DNA from: Nostocoides sp. Soil756
GTDB taxonomy: Bacteria; Actinomycetota; Actinomycetes; Actinomycetales; Dermatophilaceae
Direction: 5' to 3'
DNA length: 64,000 nucleotides
Assembly (NCBI RefSeq): GCF_001428065.1
Contig: NZ_LMSE01000005.1
Coordinates: 1-64,000, forward strand
The translations under genes were made by a program, and so were the position numbers. The notes under the pieces are model-generated. The model saw nothing but the letters and a program-made list of their open reading frames with translations, searched no databases and was not told the DNA's origin. Of this stretch, positions 37,288-47,066 are shown in pieces. The first letter of the stretch is position 1. The number at the start of each line of letters is the position of its first letter.

Positions 37288-37974
37288 GTGCAGGGGCTCT
37301 CGGGACGGTGGGCCGGGGATGCACGCTCCGCCCTCCCCGGCGCTGACGAACGCGCCGTCGTGGCCGTGGGGCGCGACCTGCTGGAGCGCTGGGGGGAAGC
37401 GCACCGCTGCTACCACGGCCCCACGCACCTGGCCGAGGTCCTGGCGGCGGTCGACATCCTGAGCCGGGTCACGTCGCTGTCGAGGGGCGCCCGGGGGGTG
37501 GCGCTGCTGGCGGCCTGGTTCCACGACGCGGTGTACGAGGTCGAGGGCGACGCCGACAACGAGCGGCGCAGCGCCGAGCTCGCGCGGGCAGCCCTGGTGC
37601 GGCTGGGCGCCGGTGCGGGGTTCGTCGAGGCGGTGGTCACCGCCGTGCTCGACACCGAACGGCACGAGACCGACCGGCACCAGACGGAGCGGCACGGGGC
37701 CGACCTCGGGCCGGGGGGCGCCGCCCGCACCGTGCTGCACGATGCCGACCTGTGGATCCTGGGCGCGCCCACCCCGCGCTTCGACGAGTACTGCGCGCAG
37801 GTCCGCGCGGAGTACTCGCACGTCGCGCCGGCGGCCTACGCCCAGCGGCGCAGCGCCGTGCTGCGGCCGTTCCTGGTGCGCGGGCACGTGTACCTGACCG
37901 AGCACGCACGCAGCCAGTGGGAGGACCCGGCCCGCGAGAACCTCGCGCGCGAGCTCACCCGCCTCGCGGGCTGA
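37288..37974 (+). CDS. HD-superfamily metal-dependent phosphohydrolase
   Basis: A 228-residue protein of the COG4339 type. RCYHGPTHLAEVL supplies an early His, AAWFHDAVYE the HD pair, and LHDADLWILG a further metal site. Between them is an odd His/Arg/Thr/Glu run (DTERHETDRHQTERHGAD) that looks like an internal repeat expansion. Substrate unknown. Its last 20 bases overlap the convergent Nudix gene. Confidence 0.85.
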   Translation: MQGLSGRWAGDARSALPGADERAVVAVGRDLLERWGEAHRCYHGPTHLAEVLAAVDILSRVTSLSRGARGVALLAAWFHDAVYEVEGDADNERRSAELARAALVRLGAGAGFVEAVVTAVLDTERHETDRHQTERHGADLGPGGAARTVLHDADLWILGAPTPRFDEYCAQVRAEYSHVAPAAYAQRRSAVLRPFLVRGHVYLTEHARSQWEDPARENLARELTRLAG

Positions 37975-38731
37975 GCACCGCCTCGGCCAGCGGCCACCAG
38001 AAGGTGTGGCCGCACAGCTGCTCGAGCTCGGTGCGAGTGACCCAGCGGCGGTCGGAGGTGTCGTCGTGGGTCGTCGTGAGCGGTGGGCGGCGACCCTCGA
38101 CGCTCGCCCCGTACAGCTGGAGGAGGTCGCGCCCGGAGTCCCAGGGGCCGGTGCCGGCGACGCCCTGGAACCGTTCGTACCCGAGGGGACGGAGCGCCTC
38201 ACCCTGCAGGACCAGGCCGGTCTCCTCGTGGACCTCGCGGACAGCGTTCTCCCGCACCGTCTCCCCGGCCTCCCGCCCACCACCGGGTGCACCCCACTCG
38301 TTGCGCCACACCGAGTGCACGACGGCGAGGTCGTCCGAGGAGTCGTGGACGAAGACCAGCGCCGCGAAGACGCGGGCGGCGTCGGCCTCGCGGTCGGCCA
38401 CGATGAGGTCGACGTCGACGACGACGCCGTCCGCGAGGTGCACGCCGCACCGGCGCGCCACCCCGCGGTCGCCGCGCCGCTTCTGCATCCGCAGCCCGCT
38501 GGCGACCAGCGCGCGCAGCAGCTCGCGCGCGTCGGTGGCGCGGGCACCCGCGGCCACCACGGCGGCGTAGCGCTCCTCGGGGACGTCGTAGTGGTCACCT
38601 TCGAAGCCACGGGCCGGGATGCCGCAGGCCCGCGCAAACGCGTGCAGCTCGGCGAGATCGGAGTCGCTCACCAGGTGCGACCACCGCCGGCCGTGGGCCT
38701 CGAACCGCGGCGGGTCGATGAGGATGGTCAC
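37955..38731 (-). CDS. DUF4031-Nudix fusion hydrolase
   Basis: A 258-residue protein. The first ~95 residues (WSHLVSDSDLAELHAFARAC, HYDVPEERYAAVVAAGA, ARELLRALV) are DUF4031. The rest is a Nudix hydrolase with a perfect Nudix box: G-x5-E-x7-REVHEETGL. A linking segment follows DUF4031 with VVDVDLIVADRE. Fusions suggest the two act on related nucleotide-like substrates. GTG 38731 is preceded at six bases by TACGAT, fixing the start. Confidence 0.85.
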   Translation of the reverse strand: MTILIDPPRFEAHGRRWSHLVSDSDLAELHAFARACGIPARGFEGDHYDVPEERYAAVVAAGARATDARELLRALVASGLRMQKRRGDRGVARRCGVHLADGVVVDVDLIVADREADAARVFAALVFVHDSSDDLAVVHSVWRNEWGAPGGGREAGETVRENAVREVHEETGLVLQGEALRPLGYERFQGVAGTGPWDSGRDLLQLYGASVEGRRPPLTTTHDDTSDRRWVTRTELEQLCGHTFWWPLAEAVLSPRGG

Positions 38732-38851
38732 CGGCCGATCGTAGGCCGCGGGGCGGAGGCTGTGGATAACTCCCGGGCGGTGGTCGCGTCCCGGCCTACG
38801 GTCGTGGGCAGAGGTCGGCCGCCGGGGCCGGCCACCGCCGAAGGGGGCACC

Positions 38852-39142
38852 ATGGCCGCACAGTTCCAGGTCGACACCGATCGCATCGCCACCGCGAGCG
38901 CCGACGTCGCCCGCATCTCCGCCGAGATCGACGGGCAGGTGGCGGTCATGCTGGCGCGCCTCACCGGCCTCCAGGACGCGTGGACCGGCACCGCCGCGGG
39001 CCAGTTCCAGGGGGTCGTCACCCAGTGGCGCGGCACCCAGCAGCAGGTGCGCCAGTCGCTCGACGCCATCGGGCAGGTGCTGGGGGCCGCCGGGGCCCAG
39101 TACGCCGAGGCCGAGGCGCAGGCGGTGCGCATGTTCACCTGA
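38852..39142 (+). CDS. WXG100-family (ESAT-6-like) protein
   Basis: A 96-residue, all-helical protein with the central WTG turn (LQDAWTGTAAGQFQ) and Gln/Ala-rich amphipathic helices on each side. WXG100 proteins are secreted as dimers by type VII systems. GAAGGGGGCACC gives a good ribosome binding site. No EccC/EsxB partner or LXG toxin is nearby, so secretion machinery must be elsewhere. Confidence 0.9.
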   Translation: MAAQFQVDTDRIATASADVARISAEIDGQVAVMLARLTGLQDAWTGTAAGQFQGVVTQWRGTQQQVRQSLDAIGQVLGAAGAQYAEAEAQAVRMFT

Positions 39143-39173
39143 CCGGCTGGGGCGGGCGGGGCCCGGCGGCGGC

Positions 39174-41723
39174 TCACTGGGTGGCGATGGCCTTCAGCAC
39201 GTCCAGGCGCGCCGCCCGCCGCCCGGGCCACACCGCCGCCAGCACGCCCACGACGCCCGACAGCGCGACGAACCCGGCCAGCTGGAGCCATGGGATCGAC
39301 AGCACGTCGATCCCGTCGTCGGCCAGCGACCGCTGCAGCGCGACCGCGAAAACCAGGCCCAGCACGACGCCCAGCACCGCCCCGAGCACCGCGATGAGCA
39401 CCGACTCCAGGCGCAGCATGGTGCGCAGCTGGCGGCGGCTGAGCCCCACCGCCCGCAGGAGCCCGATCTCGCGGATGCGCTCCACCACCGACAGCGCCAG
39501 GGTGTTGACGATGCCCAGGACCGCGATCACCACGGCCAGCCCGAGCAGGGCGTAGACGATGAAGAGCAGCTGGTCGATGGGTTTGCGCTGCTCGGCCGCG
39601 TACTGCGCCTGGTCGGCCACCGTCACCGTGGGCAGGTCGGCGACGGCCCGGTCGAGCCCGGCGCGCAGCGCGGCCCGGTCGGCTCCTGGTGACGCCACGA
39701 CGTAGGCGGTGCGGTCGGTGGGGGGTACCCCGAGGGCGTCGAAGGCGGCGAGCGACATCGTGACGTCGCTCTGCAGCACGGCATCCGGGGTGTAGGTCGC
39801 CACGACAGGCGCCTTCACGACGTCGCCGGCGAAGTCGACCTCGACGCTCGAGCCCACCGCGAGCCCGTGGTCGGCCGCGTAGGTGCCCGACAGGGCGACG
39901 CCGGAGTCGCCGAGGTCGGCGAGCGAGCCGGTGAGGACGACGGGGCGGGCCACCCGCACGACCGCCGCGGGGTCGACGCCGGTGACGAGCTCCCGGTCGC
40001 CCGCGATGTCGAGGCGCGCCGCCCGGACCCGGACCACCTCCTGCACCCCGGAGACCTTCTCGGCCGCGTCGGTGACGGTGGCCGAGAAGCCCTGGCCCAC
40101 CACGCTGGAGATCACGTAGTCGGCCACGACGTCCTCGGCCAGCGACTTGTCGATGCTGGCCTTGGCCGAGGCCCCCAGCACCGACATCAGCGTGACGAGC
40201 GAGACCCCGATCATCAGGGCCGACGCGGTCGCCCCGGTACGGCGTGGGTTGCGCCGGGCGTTCTGCTCGGCCATCCGCCCGACGGCCCCGAAGCTCCGGC
40301 GGAAGACCAGACCGAGCACCGCCAGCACCGGACGCCCCAGGACGGGGCTGAGCAGCGCCGTCCCCACCAGTACCCCGAAGGTGCCGACCCCGAGCACGTA
40401 CGTCGGCTCGCTGCCCCAGCCGGCCAGACCCCCCGCCATCCCCACGACGCCGGCCACGAGCAGGACCGCGCCCGTGACCAGGCGGCCGCGCAGGCCACCC
40501 TCGGTGGAGGCGGCGTCGTCGCGCATCGCTGCCACCGGCGGGACCCGACCGGCCCGGCGCGCGGGGAGGTAGGCGGCCACCAGGGTGACGAGGACCCCGA
40601 CGACCAGGGCGACGACGACGGTGCGCGGGCGCAGCACGAGCTCGGTCGAGCCGAGGTCGAGTCCCACCCGCCCGAAGACCGCCCGGATGCCGATGGCGAG
40701 CAGGATGCCGAGGCCGATGCCCAGGGTCGACCCCACCAGCCCGACCACGCCCGCCTCGACCAGCACGGTGCGCGCCACCTGGCGGCGGCTGGCGCCGATC
40801 GCCCGCAGCAGCGCCAGCTCACGGCTGCGCTGGGCCACCAGGATCGAGAAGGTGTTGACGATGAGGAACGCGCCGACGGTCAGCGCCACCCCCGCGAAGA
40901 CGAGCAGGAAGGTCGTGACGAACGAGAGAGCCTCGTCGATGCGGGAGGCCGCGCGGGCGGCGGTGGCGTCGCCGGTGGCCGCCTCGAAGCCGGGCGGGAG
41001 CGCCGCCGCGACGGCGGTCTTGAGGGCCTCCTGGCTGGTGCCGGGTGCCGCGCTGACCCACACCTGTGACCACGCGTCGGCGCCCTCGAGGTAGAGCTCC
41101 TGGGCCTGCCGAGGGTCGAGCATGACGATGCTCGCGCCGACCAGCGAGGTGCCGGCGAAGTCGGCCGTGCCGACCAGGGTCAGCTCGACCCGGGGCCGGG
41201 CTCCCGCGGTGACGATGGGCACCGTGTCGCCCAGGCGGTACCCGGCGCGGGCCGCGGTGTTGGCGTCGAGGAGCACCTCTCCCGAGGCGGTGGGCCAGCG
41301 GCCACGGTCGAGGGCGGCGGTGGAGACCCCGTTGGCGGCGGGCCCGTCGCTGTAGGAGACGGCGATGCCGGGCGGCCCGTTGCTGCCGACGAGCTTGCCG
41401 TCCTTGCCGACCACGTAGGTGCCGAAGGTCGTGATCCGGCCGTCGGCCCGCGCCGCCCCCGGCACCGCGGCCAGCTCGCGGACCAGGCTGTCGGGCACCG
41501 TGCGGGTCCCGCCGGCACCGGCGCCGGGCCCCCCCGAGCCGCCGTCCGCACGCACGATGACGTCGCCGACCGCGCCGCTGGTGAGGCCGGTGAAGGCGCG
41601 GTCGAGGGTGTCGGTGAAGACGTAGGACCCGGCCACGAACGCGACGCCCAGGATGACCGCGACCCCGCTGAGCAGCAGGCGCAGCTTGTGGGCGAGGATG
41701 CCCCGCCAGGTGGCCCGCAGCAT
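39174..41723 (-). CDS. FtsX/MacB-like ABC transporter permease
   Basis: An 849-residue permease with one N-terminal helix, a large extracytoplasmic domain, a four-helix FtsX core near residues 275-400, further helices, a second extracytoplasmic domain and a final FtsX core. Duplicate FtsX signatures (ALLRAIGASRRQVARTVLVE and GLLRAVGLSRRQLRTMLRLE) show the two halves. Starts one base after the ATP-binding gene stop. Likely exports lipoprotein, lipid or peptide, or drives mechanical signalling. Confidence 0.92.
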   Translation of the reverse strand: MLRATWRGILAHKLRLLLSGVAVILGVAFVAGSYVFTDTLDRAFTGLTSGAVGDVIVRADGGSGGPGAGAGGTRTVPDSLVRELAAVPGAARADGRITTFGTYVVGKDGKLVGSNGPPGIAVSYSDGPAANGVSTAALDRGRWPTASGEVLLDANTAARAGYRLGDTVPIVTAGARPRVELTLVGTADFAGTSLVGASIVMLDPRQAQELYLEGADAWSQVWVSAAPGTSQEALKTAVAAALPPGFEAATGDATAARAASRIDEALSFVTTFLLVFAGVALTVGAFLIVNTFSILVAQRSRELALLRAIGASRRQVARTVLVEAGVVGLVGSTLGIGLGILLAIGIRAVFGRVGLDLGSTELVLRPRTVVVALVVGVLVTLVAAYLPARRAGRVPPVAAMRDDAASTEGGLRGRLVTGAVLLVAGVVGMAGGLAGWGSEPTYVLGVGTFGVLVGTALLSPVLGRPVLAVLGLVFRRSFGAVGRMAEQNARRNPRRTGATASALMIGVSLVTLMSVLGASAKASIDKSLAEDVVADYVISSVVGQGFSATVTDAAEKVSGVQEVVRVRAARLDIAGDRELVTGVDPAAVVRVARPVVLTGSLADLGDSGVALSGTYAADHGLAVGSSVEVDFAGDVVKAPVVATYTPDAVLQSDVTMSLAAFDALGVPPTDRTAYVVASPGADRAALRAGLDRAVADLPTVTVADQAQYAAEQRKPIDQLLFIVYALLGLAVVIAVLGIVNTLALSVVERIREIGLLRAVGLSRRQLRTMLRLESVLIAVLGAVLGVVLGLVFAVALQRSLADDGIDVLSIPWLQLAGFVALSGVVGVLAAVWPGRRAARLDVLKAIATQ

Positions 41724-41724
41724 C

Positions 41725-42501
41725 TCAGACCCCGGCGACGGACAGGCGCGCCATCCGGTCGAGCACGGTCTCGGGCGTGGGTTCGCGCAGCTCGTCGACG
41801 ACGTGCCCGTCGGCGAGGAAGACGACCCGGTCGGTCCAGCTCGCGGCCCCGGGGTCGTGGGTGACCATCACGACGGTCTGGTCGTGGGTGTCGACGGCCC
41901 GGCGCAAGAAGCCCAGGACCTCGGCGCCCGACGTCGAGTCGAGGTTGCCGGTGGGCTCGTCGGCGAAGACCACGTCGGGGCGGCCCATCAGCGCGCGGGC
42001 GCAGGCGACGCGCTGCTGCTGGCCCCCGCTCAGCTCGCCGGGGCGGTGGCCGAGGCGGTCGCGCAGCCCCACGGTGTCGACGACCTCGTCGAACCAGGCC
42101 GGCTCGGGGCGGCGGCCCGCGATGGCCAGGGGCAGCAGGATGTTCTCCTCGGCGGTGAGCGTGGGCACCAGGTTGAACGCCTGGAACACGAAGCCGATGC
42201 GGTCGCGGCGCAGCTCGGTGAGCCGGCGCTCCTTGAGAGCGGTGAGGTCGACGTCGCCGAGGAACACCTGACCCGACGAGACCGCGTCGAGCCCGGCGGC
42301 GCAGTGCATCAGGGTCGACTTGCCCGACCCCGAGCGGCCCATGATGGCGGTGAACTCGCCCGCGTTCAGGTCGAGGGTGACGTCGTCGAGGGCCACCACG
42401 CGGGCCTCCCCGGCCCCGTAGACCTTGGAGAGGTTCTGGACGCGGGCCGCGGGGCGGCGCGCGGAGGCGGGCGGGGCGGAGGTGGGGTCTGCGACCGTCA
42501 T
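41725..42501 (-). CDS. ABC transporter ATP-binding protein (MacB/LolD type)
   Basis: A 258-residue ATPase. Walker A GRSGSGKST, Q-loop FVFQAFNLVPTL, signature LSGGQQQRVACARAL, Walker B VVFADEPTGNLD and H-loop VTHD are intact. The TGNLDS motif is typical of the FtsE/LolD/MacB group, matching the FtsX-type partner encoded next. ATG 42501 follows GAGGACGACGC. Confidence 0.95.
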   Translation of the reverse strand: MTVADPTSAPPASARRPAARVQNLSKVYGAGEARVVALDDVTLDLNAGEFTAIMGRSGSGKSTLMHCAAGLDAVSSGQVFLGDVDLTALKERRLTELRRDRIGFVFQAFNLVPTLTAEENILLPLAIAGRRPEPAWFDEVVDTVGLRDRLGHRPGELSGGQQQRVACARALMGRPDVVFADEPTGNLDSTSGAEVLGFLRRAVDTHDQTVVMVTHDPGAASWTDRVVFLADGHVVDELREPTPETVLDRMARLSVAGV

Positions 42502-42559
42502 GCGTCGTCCTCGGGGAGCGGGAAGGCGGGCGGAAGGGCCGCCCGGCGTGGGGACAACG

Positions 42560-44359
42560 CTAGGCGACGCTCTCGCGGTTCCCCGGCACGGGGCCGTCCG
42601 GGGCTGAGCCCGCGGCGCCGGACCGCGGACGCAGCCCGGCGCCGCCGCCCCCGACCATCCCCTCAGCACCCGTCGACGGCACGTCGACCGCCCAGACCCG
42701 TTGCAGCAGAGGGTGATCGTGGTCGTGGTTCAGCACCACTCCGGTGACCCAGGTCAGCTCCATCCCGTCGGGCAGGACCCGACAGAGCGCGATGTTGTTG
42801 TCGAACCATGGGCCCTCGGTGACGGTCCAGGGGTAGCGCGGGTCGGGCACCCGGCGCGAGTGCGAGGCCAGGAACCGCATCGGGCGCACGAGCGAGCGGG
42901 TGAGCATCGAGACCGCCACCCGCACCGTGCGCGGCATGGGGTTGCGGATGGGCGAGCACACGGCCTGCACGATGCGCGACGCCGCCCCGTACTGCATGGC
43001 GTCGGTGACCTCGGCGAAGTAGGAGTTGTGCACGTCGCCCGAGAGGAAGGTGACCGTCTGTGGGGCGGCCCCGCGGTGGCCGCGCGCGAGGTCCATCACC
43101 ATCTCGAAGACCTCGTCGAAGCCGGCGCTGAAGGCGGCCCAGTGCTCGAGGTCTATGGTGCGCCGCAGGTGCTCGGCCACGCGCCCGGCCCGGCGCCCGA
43201 GGGAACCTTGGGCCACCGCCTCGTCGATGGCCTCGAAGTCGTGCAGCCCGGGCGGCAGCAGGAAGGGCAGCGAGGTGCCGACGAACACGTGCCGGTAGCC
43301 GCCGCGCAAGGTCTCGTCGAGCCATCGGGTCTCGGCGGGGTCGAGCATCGAGCGGTGGTCGGGCTGCAGGTCGCGCGCGGCCCGGGAGTCCAGGACCACG
43401 AGCAGGGAGTCGCCGAGCTCGCGGGTGTGGCTCCAACGGTAGGACTCGGGCTCGGCGTCCGCGCGGGCGGCGAGCCGGTCGAGGGTGTCGGTGAGGTCGA
43501 GCTCGTCGCCGGACCCGCTGCCCGCGTGGGCCACCACGTGCCGGTAGACCTCCTCCTGGGCGAGCTCGGCCGGCGAGAGGTTGCCCAGGTGCTGGTGCAC
43601 CCAGTACGCCGCGAGCCCCGAGACGATGCGCTCCTGCCACCACGTCGTGGCCCGGATGTCGCGGCGCCAGGACCACGAGGTGTTCCAGTCGTCGCGGATG
43701 TCGTGGTCGTCGAAGATCATCGCGGACGGGATGGTCGACATCACCCAGCGGATGACGGGGTCGCCCCAGGTCAGGCGGTACAGCTCGTCGTACTCGGGGT
43801 AGTCCTTGATCTCCTCGTACGGGGGCTCGTCGAGGCTGCGGCGGCGGCGCATGAAGTCCTCGAGCTCGCCGTGCGGGGTGGTGTCCGCGTACACCTGGTC
43901 GCCGAGCAGGAGCAGGAGGTCGGGCCACCCGGCCGAGGGGTCGTCACGCAGCCTGACGCCGAGGCTCCGCAGGGCGTCGACGCCGTGCAGCGCGGTCCCG
44001 GCGTCGTCGTGGCTGCCCAGCGTGCGACACGAGCCGAACGCGAAGTACGGCAGCCGCTCGGGGTCGAGAGTGCGGATGCGGCTCGGGGCCGCGCCCGGGA
44101 GGGGCCACACCGGGGTGCCGTCGACGGTCACCGCGTACGGCTCGTCGGTGCCCGGGGTCAGGCCGTCACAGACGACGAGCGCGTAGTGCGACCCGTGCAC
44201 CCCGAAGGTCGGTGCGCTCCAGGTGCGGCCGGCGCGCTCGACCTGCACGCGGGCGGCCTCCGCCGTGCGCACCCACACCGTCGCCGAGGTCTCGTCGACG
44301 TAGCGCAGGAGAGGTCCGAGGACCAGCGGTCCGGGGGCGTCGGCTCGGGGCGGGCTCAC
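42560..44359 (-). CDS. PhoD-family alkaline phosphatase/phosphodiesterase-like protein
   Basis: A 599-residue metallophosphatase. An N-terminal Ig-like domain (YVDETSATVWVRT) precedes the catalytic part with FAFGSCR, LLGDQVYAD, IFDDHDIRDDWN, SLPFLLPPG and FLSGDVHNSYFAEV, the metal ligands of PhoD-like enzymes. No obvious signal peptide in the chosen frame, so it may be cytoplasmic. GTG 44359 has CAGGAT six bases upstream. Confidence 0.9.
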   Translation of the reverse strand: MSPPRADAPGPLVLGPLLRYVDETSATVWVRTAEAARVQVERAGRTWSAPTFGVHGSHYALVVCDGLTPGTDEPYAVTVDGTPVWPLPGAAPSRIRTLDPERLPYFAFGSCRTLGSHDDAGTALHGVDALRSLGVRLRDDPSAGWPDLLLLLGDQVYADTTPHGELEDFMRRRRSLDEPPYEEIKDYPEYDELYRLTWGDPVIRWVMSTIPSAMIFDDHDIRDDWNTSWSWRRDIRATTWWQERIVSGLAAYWVHQHLGNLSPAELAQEEVYRHVVAHAGSGSGDELDLTDTLDRLAARADAEPESYRWSHTRELGDSLLVVLDSRAARDLQPDHRSMLDPAETRWLDETLRGGYRHVFVGTSLPFLLPPGLHDFEAIDEAVAQGSLGRRAGRVAEHLRRTIDLEHWAAFSAGFDEVFEMVMDLARGHRGAAPQTVTFLSGDVHNSYFAEVTDAMQYGAASRIVQAVCSPIRNPMPRTVRVAVSMLTRSLVRPMRFLASHSRRVPDPRYPWTVTEGPWFDNNIALCRVLPDGMELTWVTGVVLNHDHDHPLLQRVWAVDVPSTGAEGMVGGGGAGLRPRSGAAGSAPDGPVPGNRESVA

Positions 44360-44470
44360 GGCCCCATCCTGCCTGCGGCACCGGGGTCGTGGCTGTGGGG
44401 GAACACCCCGGTCCGACCCCGGGCGGCGGGCGCACGGCATCCGGCGGCTCCAGACCCCGGTTCGTCAGCG

Positions 44471-44522
44471 TCACCCCGGTTCCGAACCGGGGTGAGGCTG
44501 ACATTTCGGGGTGACCCCGAAA
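44471..44522. repeat. Hairpin plus dispersed palindrome, copy 2
   Basis: TCACCCCGGTTC (44471-44482) pairs with GAACCGGGGTGA (44484-44495), followed by TTTCGGGGTGACCCCGAAA at 44504-44522, the same palindrome as at 22290-22308. The order palindrome-then-hairpin, read on the minus strand after a gene stop, is the same at both loci. Confidence 0.7.
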
Positions 44523-44583
44523 AGCCGGGACAGGTGGGGCGGGGTGAGGTGGGCTGAGCCCAGGACGCCCTGGATGCAGAACG

Positions 44584-44621
44584 CCGACGGGCGCCCCTCC
44601 TGGTGGAGGAGCGCCCGTCGG
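44584..44621 (-). terminator. groEL terminator hairpin
   Basis: CCGACGGGCGCCCCTCC at 44584-44600 pairs with GGAGGAGCGCCCGTCGG at 44605-44621 around TGGT, one mismatch. It starts 20 bases beyond the groEL stop. Confidence 0.8.
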
Positions 44622-44640
44622 TGCGTGACGTGGGGTGGGC

Positions 44641-46341
<1,701 letters not shown>

Positions 46342-46385
46342 TCACGTCGCCGGGGCGCCCCGACCCTCACCGGGCCGGTCGAAAT

Positions 46386-46412
46386 CTGTCACTCTCACGG
46401 GGAGAGTGCTAA
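46386..46412. promoter_or_regulatory. CIRCE element, proximal copy
   Basis: CTGTCACTC, nine bases, GAGTGCTAA. The right arm matches the CIRCE consensus exactly and the left arm at six of nine positions. A binding site for the heat-shock repressor HrcA. Confidence 0.85.
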
Positions 46413-46416
46413 CGCC

Positions 46417-46447
46417 ATTATTGGCACTCTCGGGGTGAGAGTGCAAA
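46417..46447 (-). promoter_or_regulatory. groEL promoter overlapping the distal CIRCE element
   Basis: On the minus strand TTGCAC (46446-46441) and AATAAT (46422-46417) are spaced 18 bases, a good sigma-70-type promoter. The CIRCE element TTGGCACTC-N9-GAGTGCAAA occupies 46421-46447 and so covers both boxes; the proximal CIRCE covers the start site. Confidence 0.85.
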
Positions 46448-46493
46448 CGCCCGACCCGGGCGAAGGGAGGCCCCTACGCCGCGTTGCGCCGGG

Positions 46494-46958
46494 TCACACC
46501 TCGGGGGTCCCGCCCTCGAGCACCACCCGCAGGGACGCGTCGGCCTCCGAGGTGACCGGGTCGCCGAGGTCGGCGACGAACACGGCGACCGCCTCGCGCG
46601 CCGGGTTGCCGGCGAGCTCGTGCAGCACCGCCCGCCAGGCCGCGAGGTTGGGGTGCTCCATCGCGGTGCAGGCCTCGGCCGGGGCGAGGGAGGTGACCGC
46701 CGCCTCGAGGTCCGTGCGCGAGAGCGGCAGGCTCGCCGTCGACCCGTCATGGCCGAGGATGGTCGCCAGCACGACCGCCGGCAGCTGGTGCCGGCCGCCG
46801 GGCGCGTTCACGTGCGGGAGGACCCACTCGGGCGAGGACGAGGCGGGCGAGAGCGCCACGGCGGACGCCACCGGCGGCTGCCAGCCCTCGATCTGCGCGG
46901 CGAGGTGGGTGCGGATGGCGGCCAGGCCCTCCGGCGTGCTCCAGTCGAGATCGCTCAT
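46494..46958 (-). CDS. Uncharacterised acidic protein
   Basis: A 154-residue soluble protein starting MSDLDWSTPEGLAAIRTHL. Midway it has EWVLPHVNAPGGRHQLPAVVLA and near the end VAVFVADLGDPVT. No helix, signal or catalytic motif that I recognise. The gene ends just before the groEL promoter on the same strand and is divergent from pitA. Confidence 0.65.
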   Translation of the reverse strand: MSDLDWSTPEGLAAIRTHLAAQIEGWQPPVASAVALSPASSSPEWVLPHVNAPGGRHQLPAVVLATILGHDGSTASLPLSRTDLEAAVTSLAPAEACTAMEHPNLAAWRAVLHELAGNPAREAVAVFVADLGDPVTSEADASLRVVLEGGTPEV

Positions 46959-47066
46959 CCCCCCATCGTCGCAGCCGGGCCGCCCCACCGGCACCGGGAG
47001 CATCGCGGGCCCCGGCGGCAAGATGAACAGCGAGTGAACGGGACCCCTGCCCTTGGTGAACCCGGC

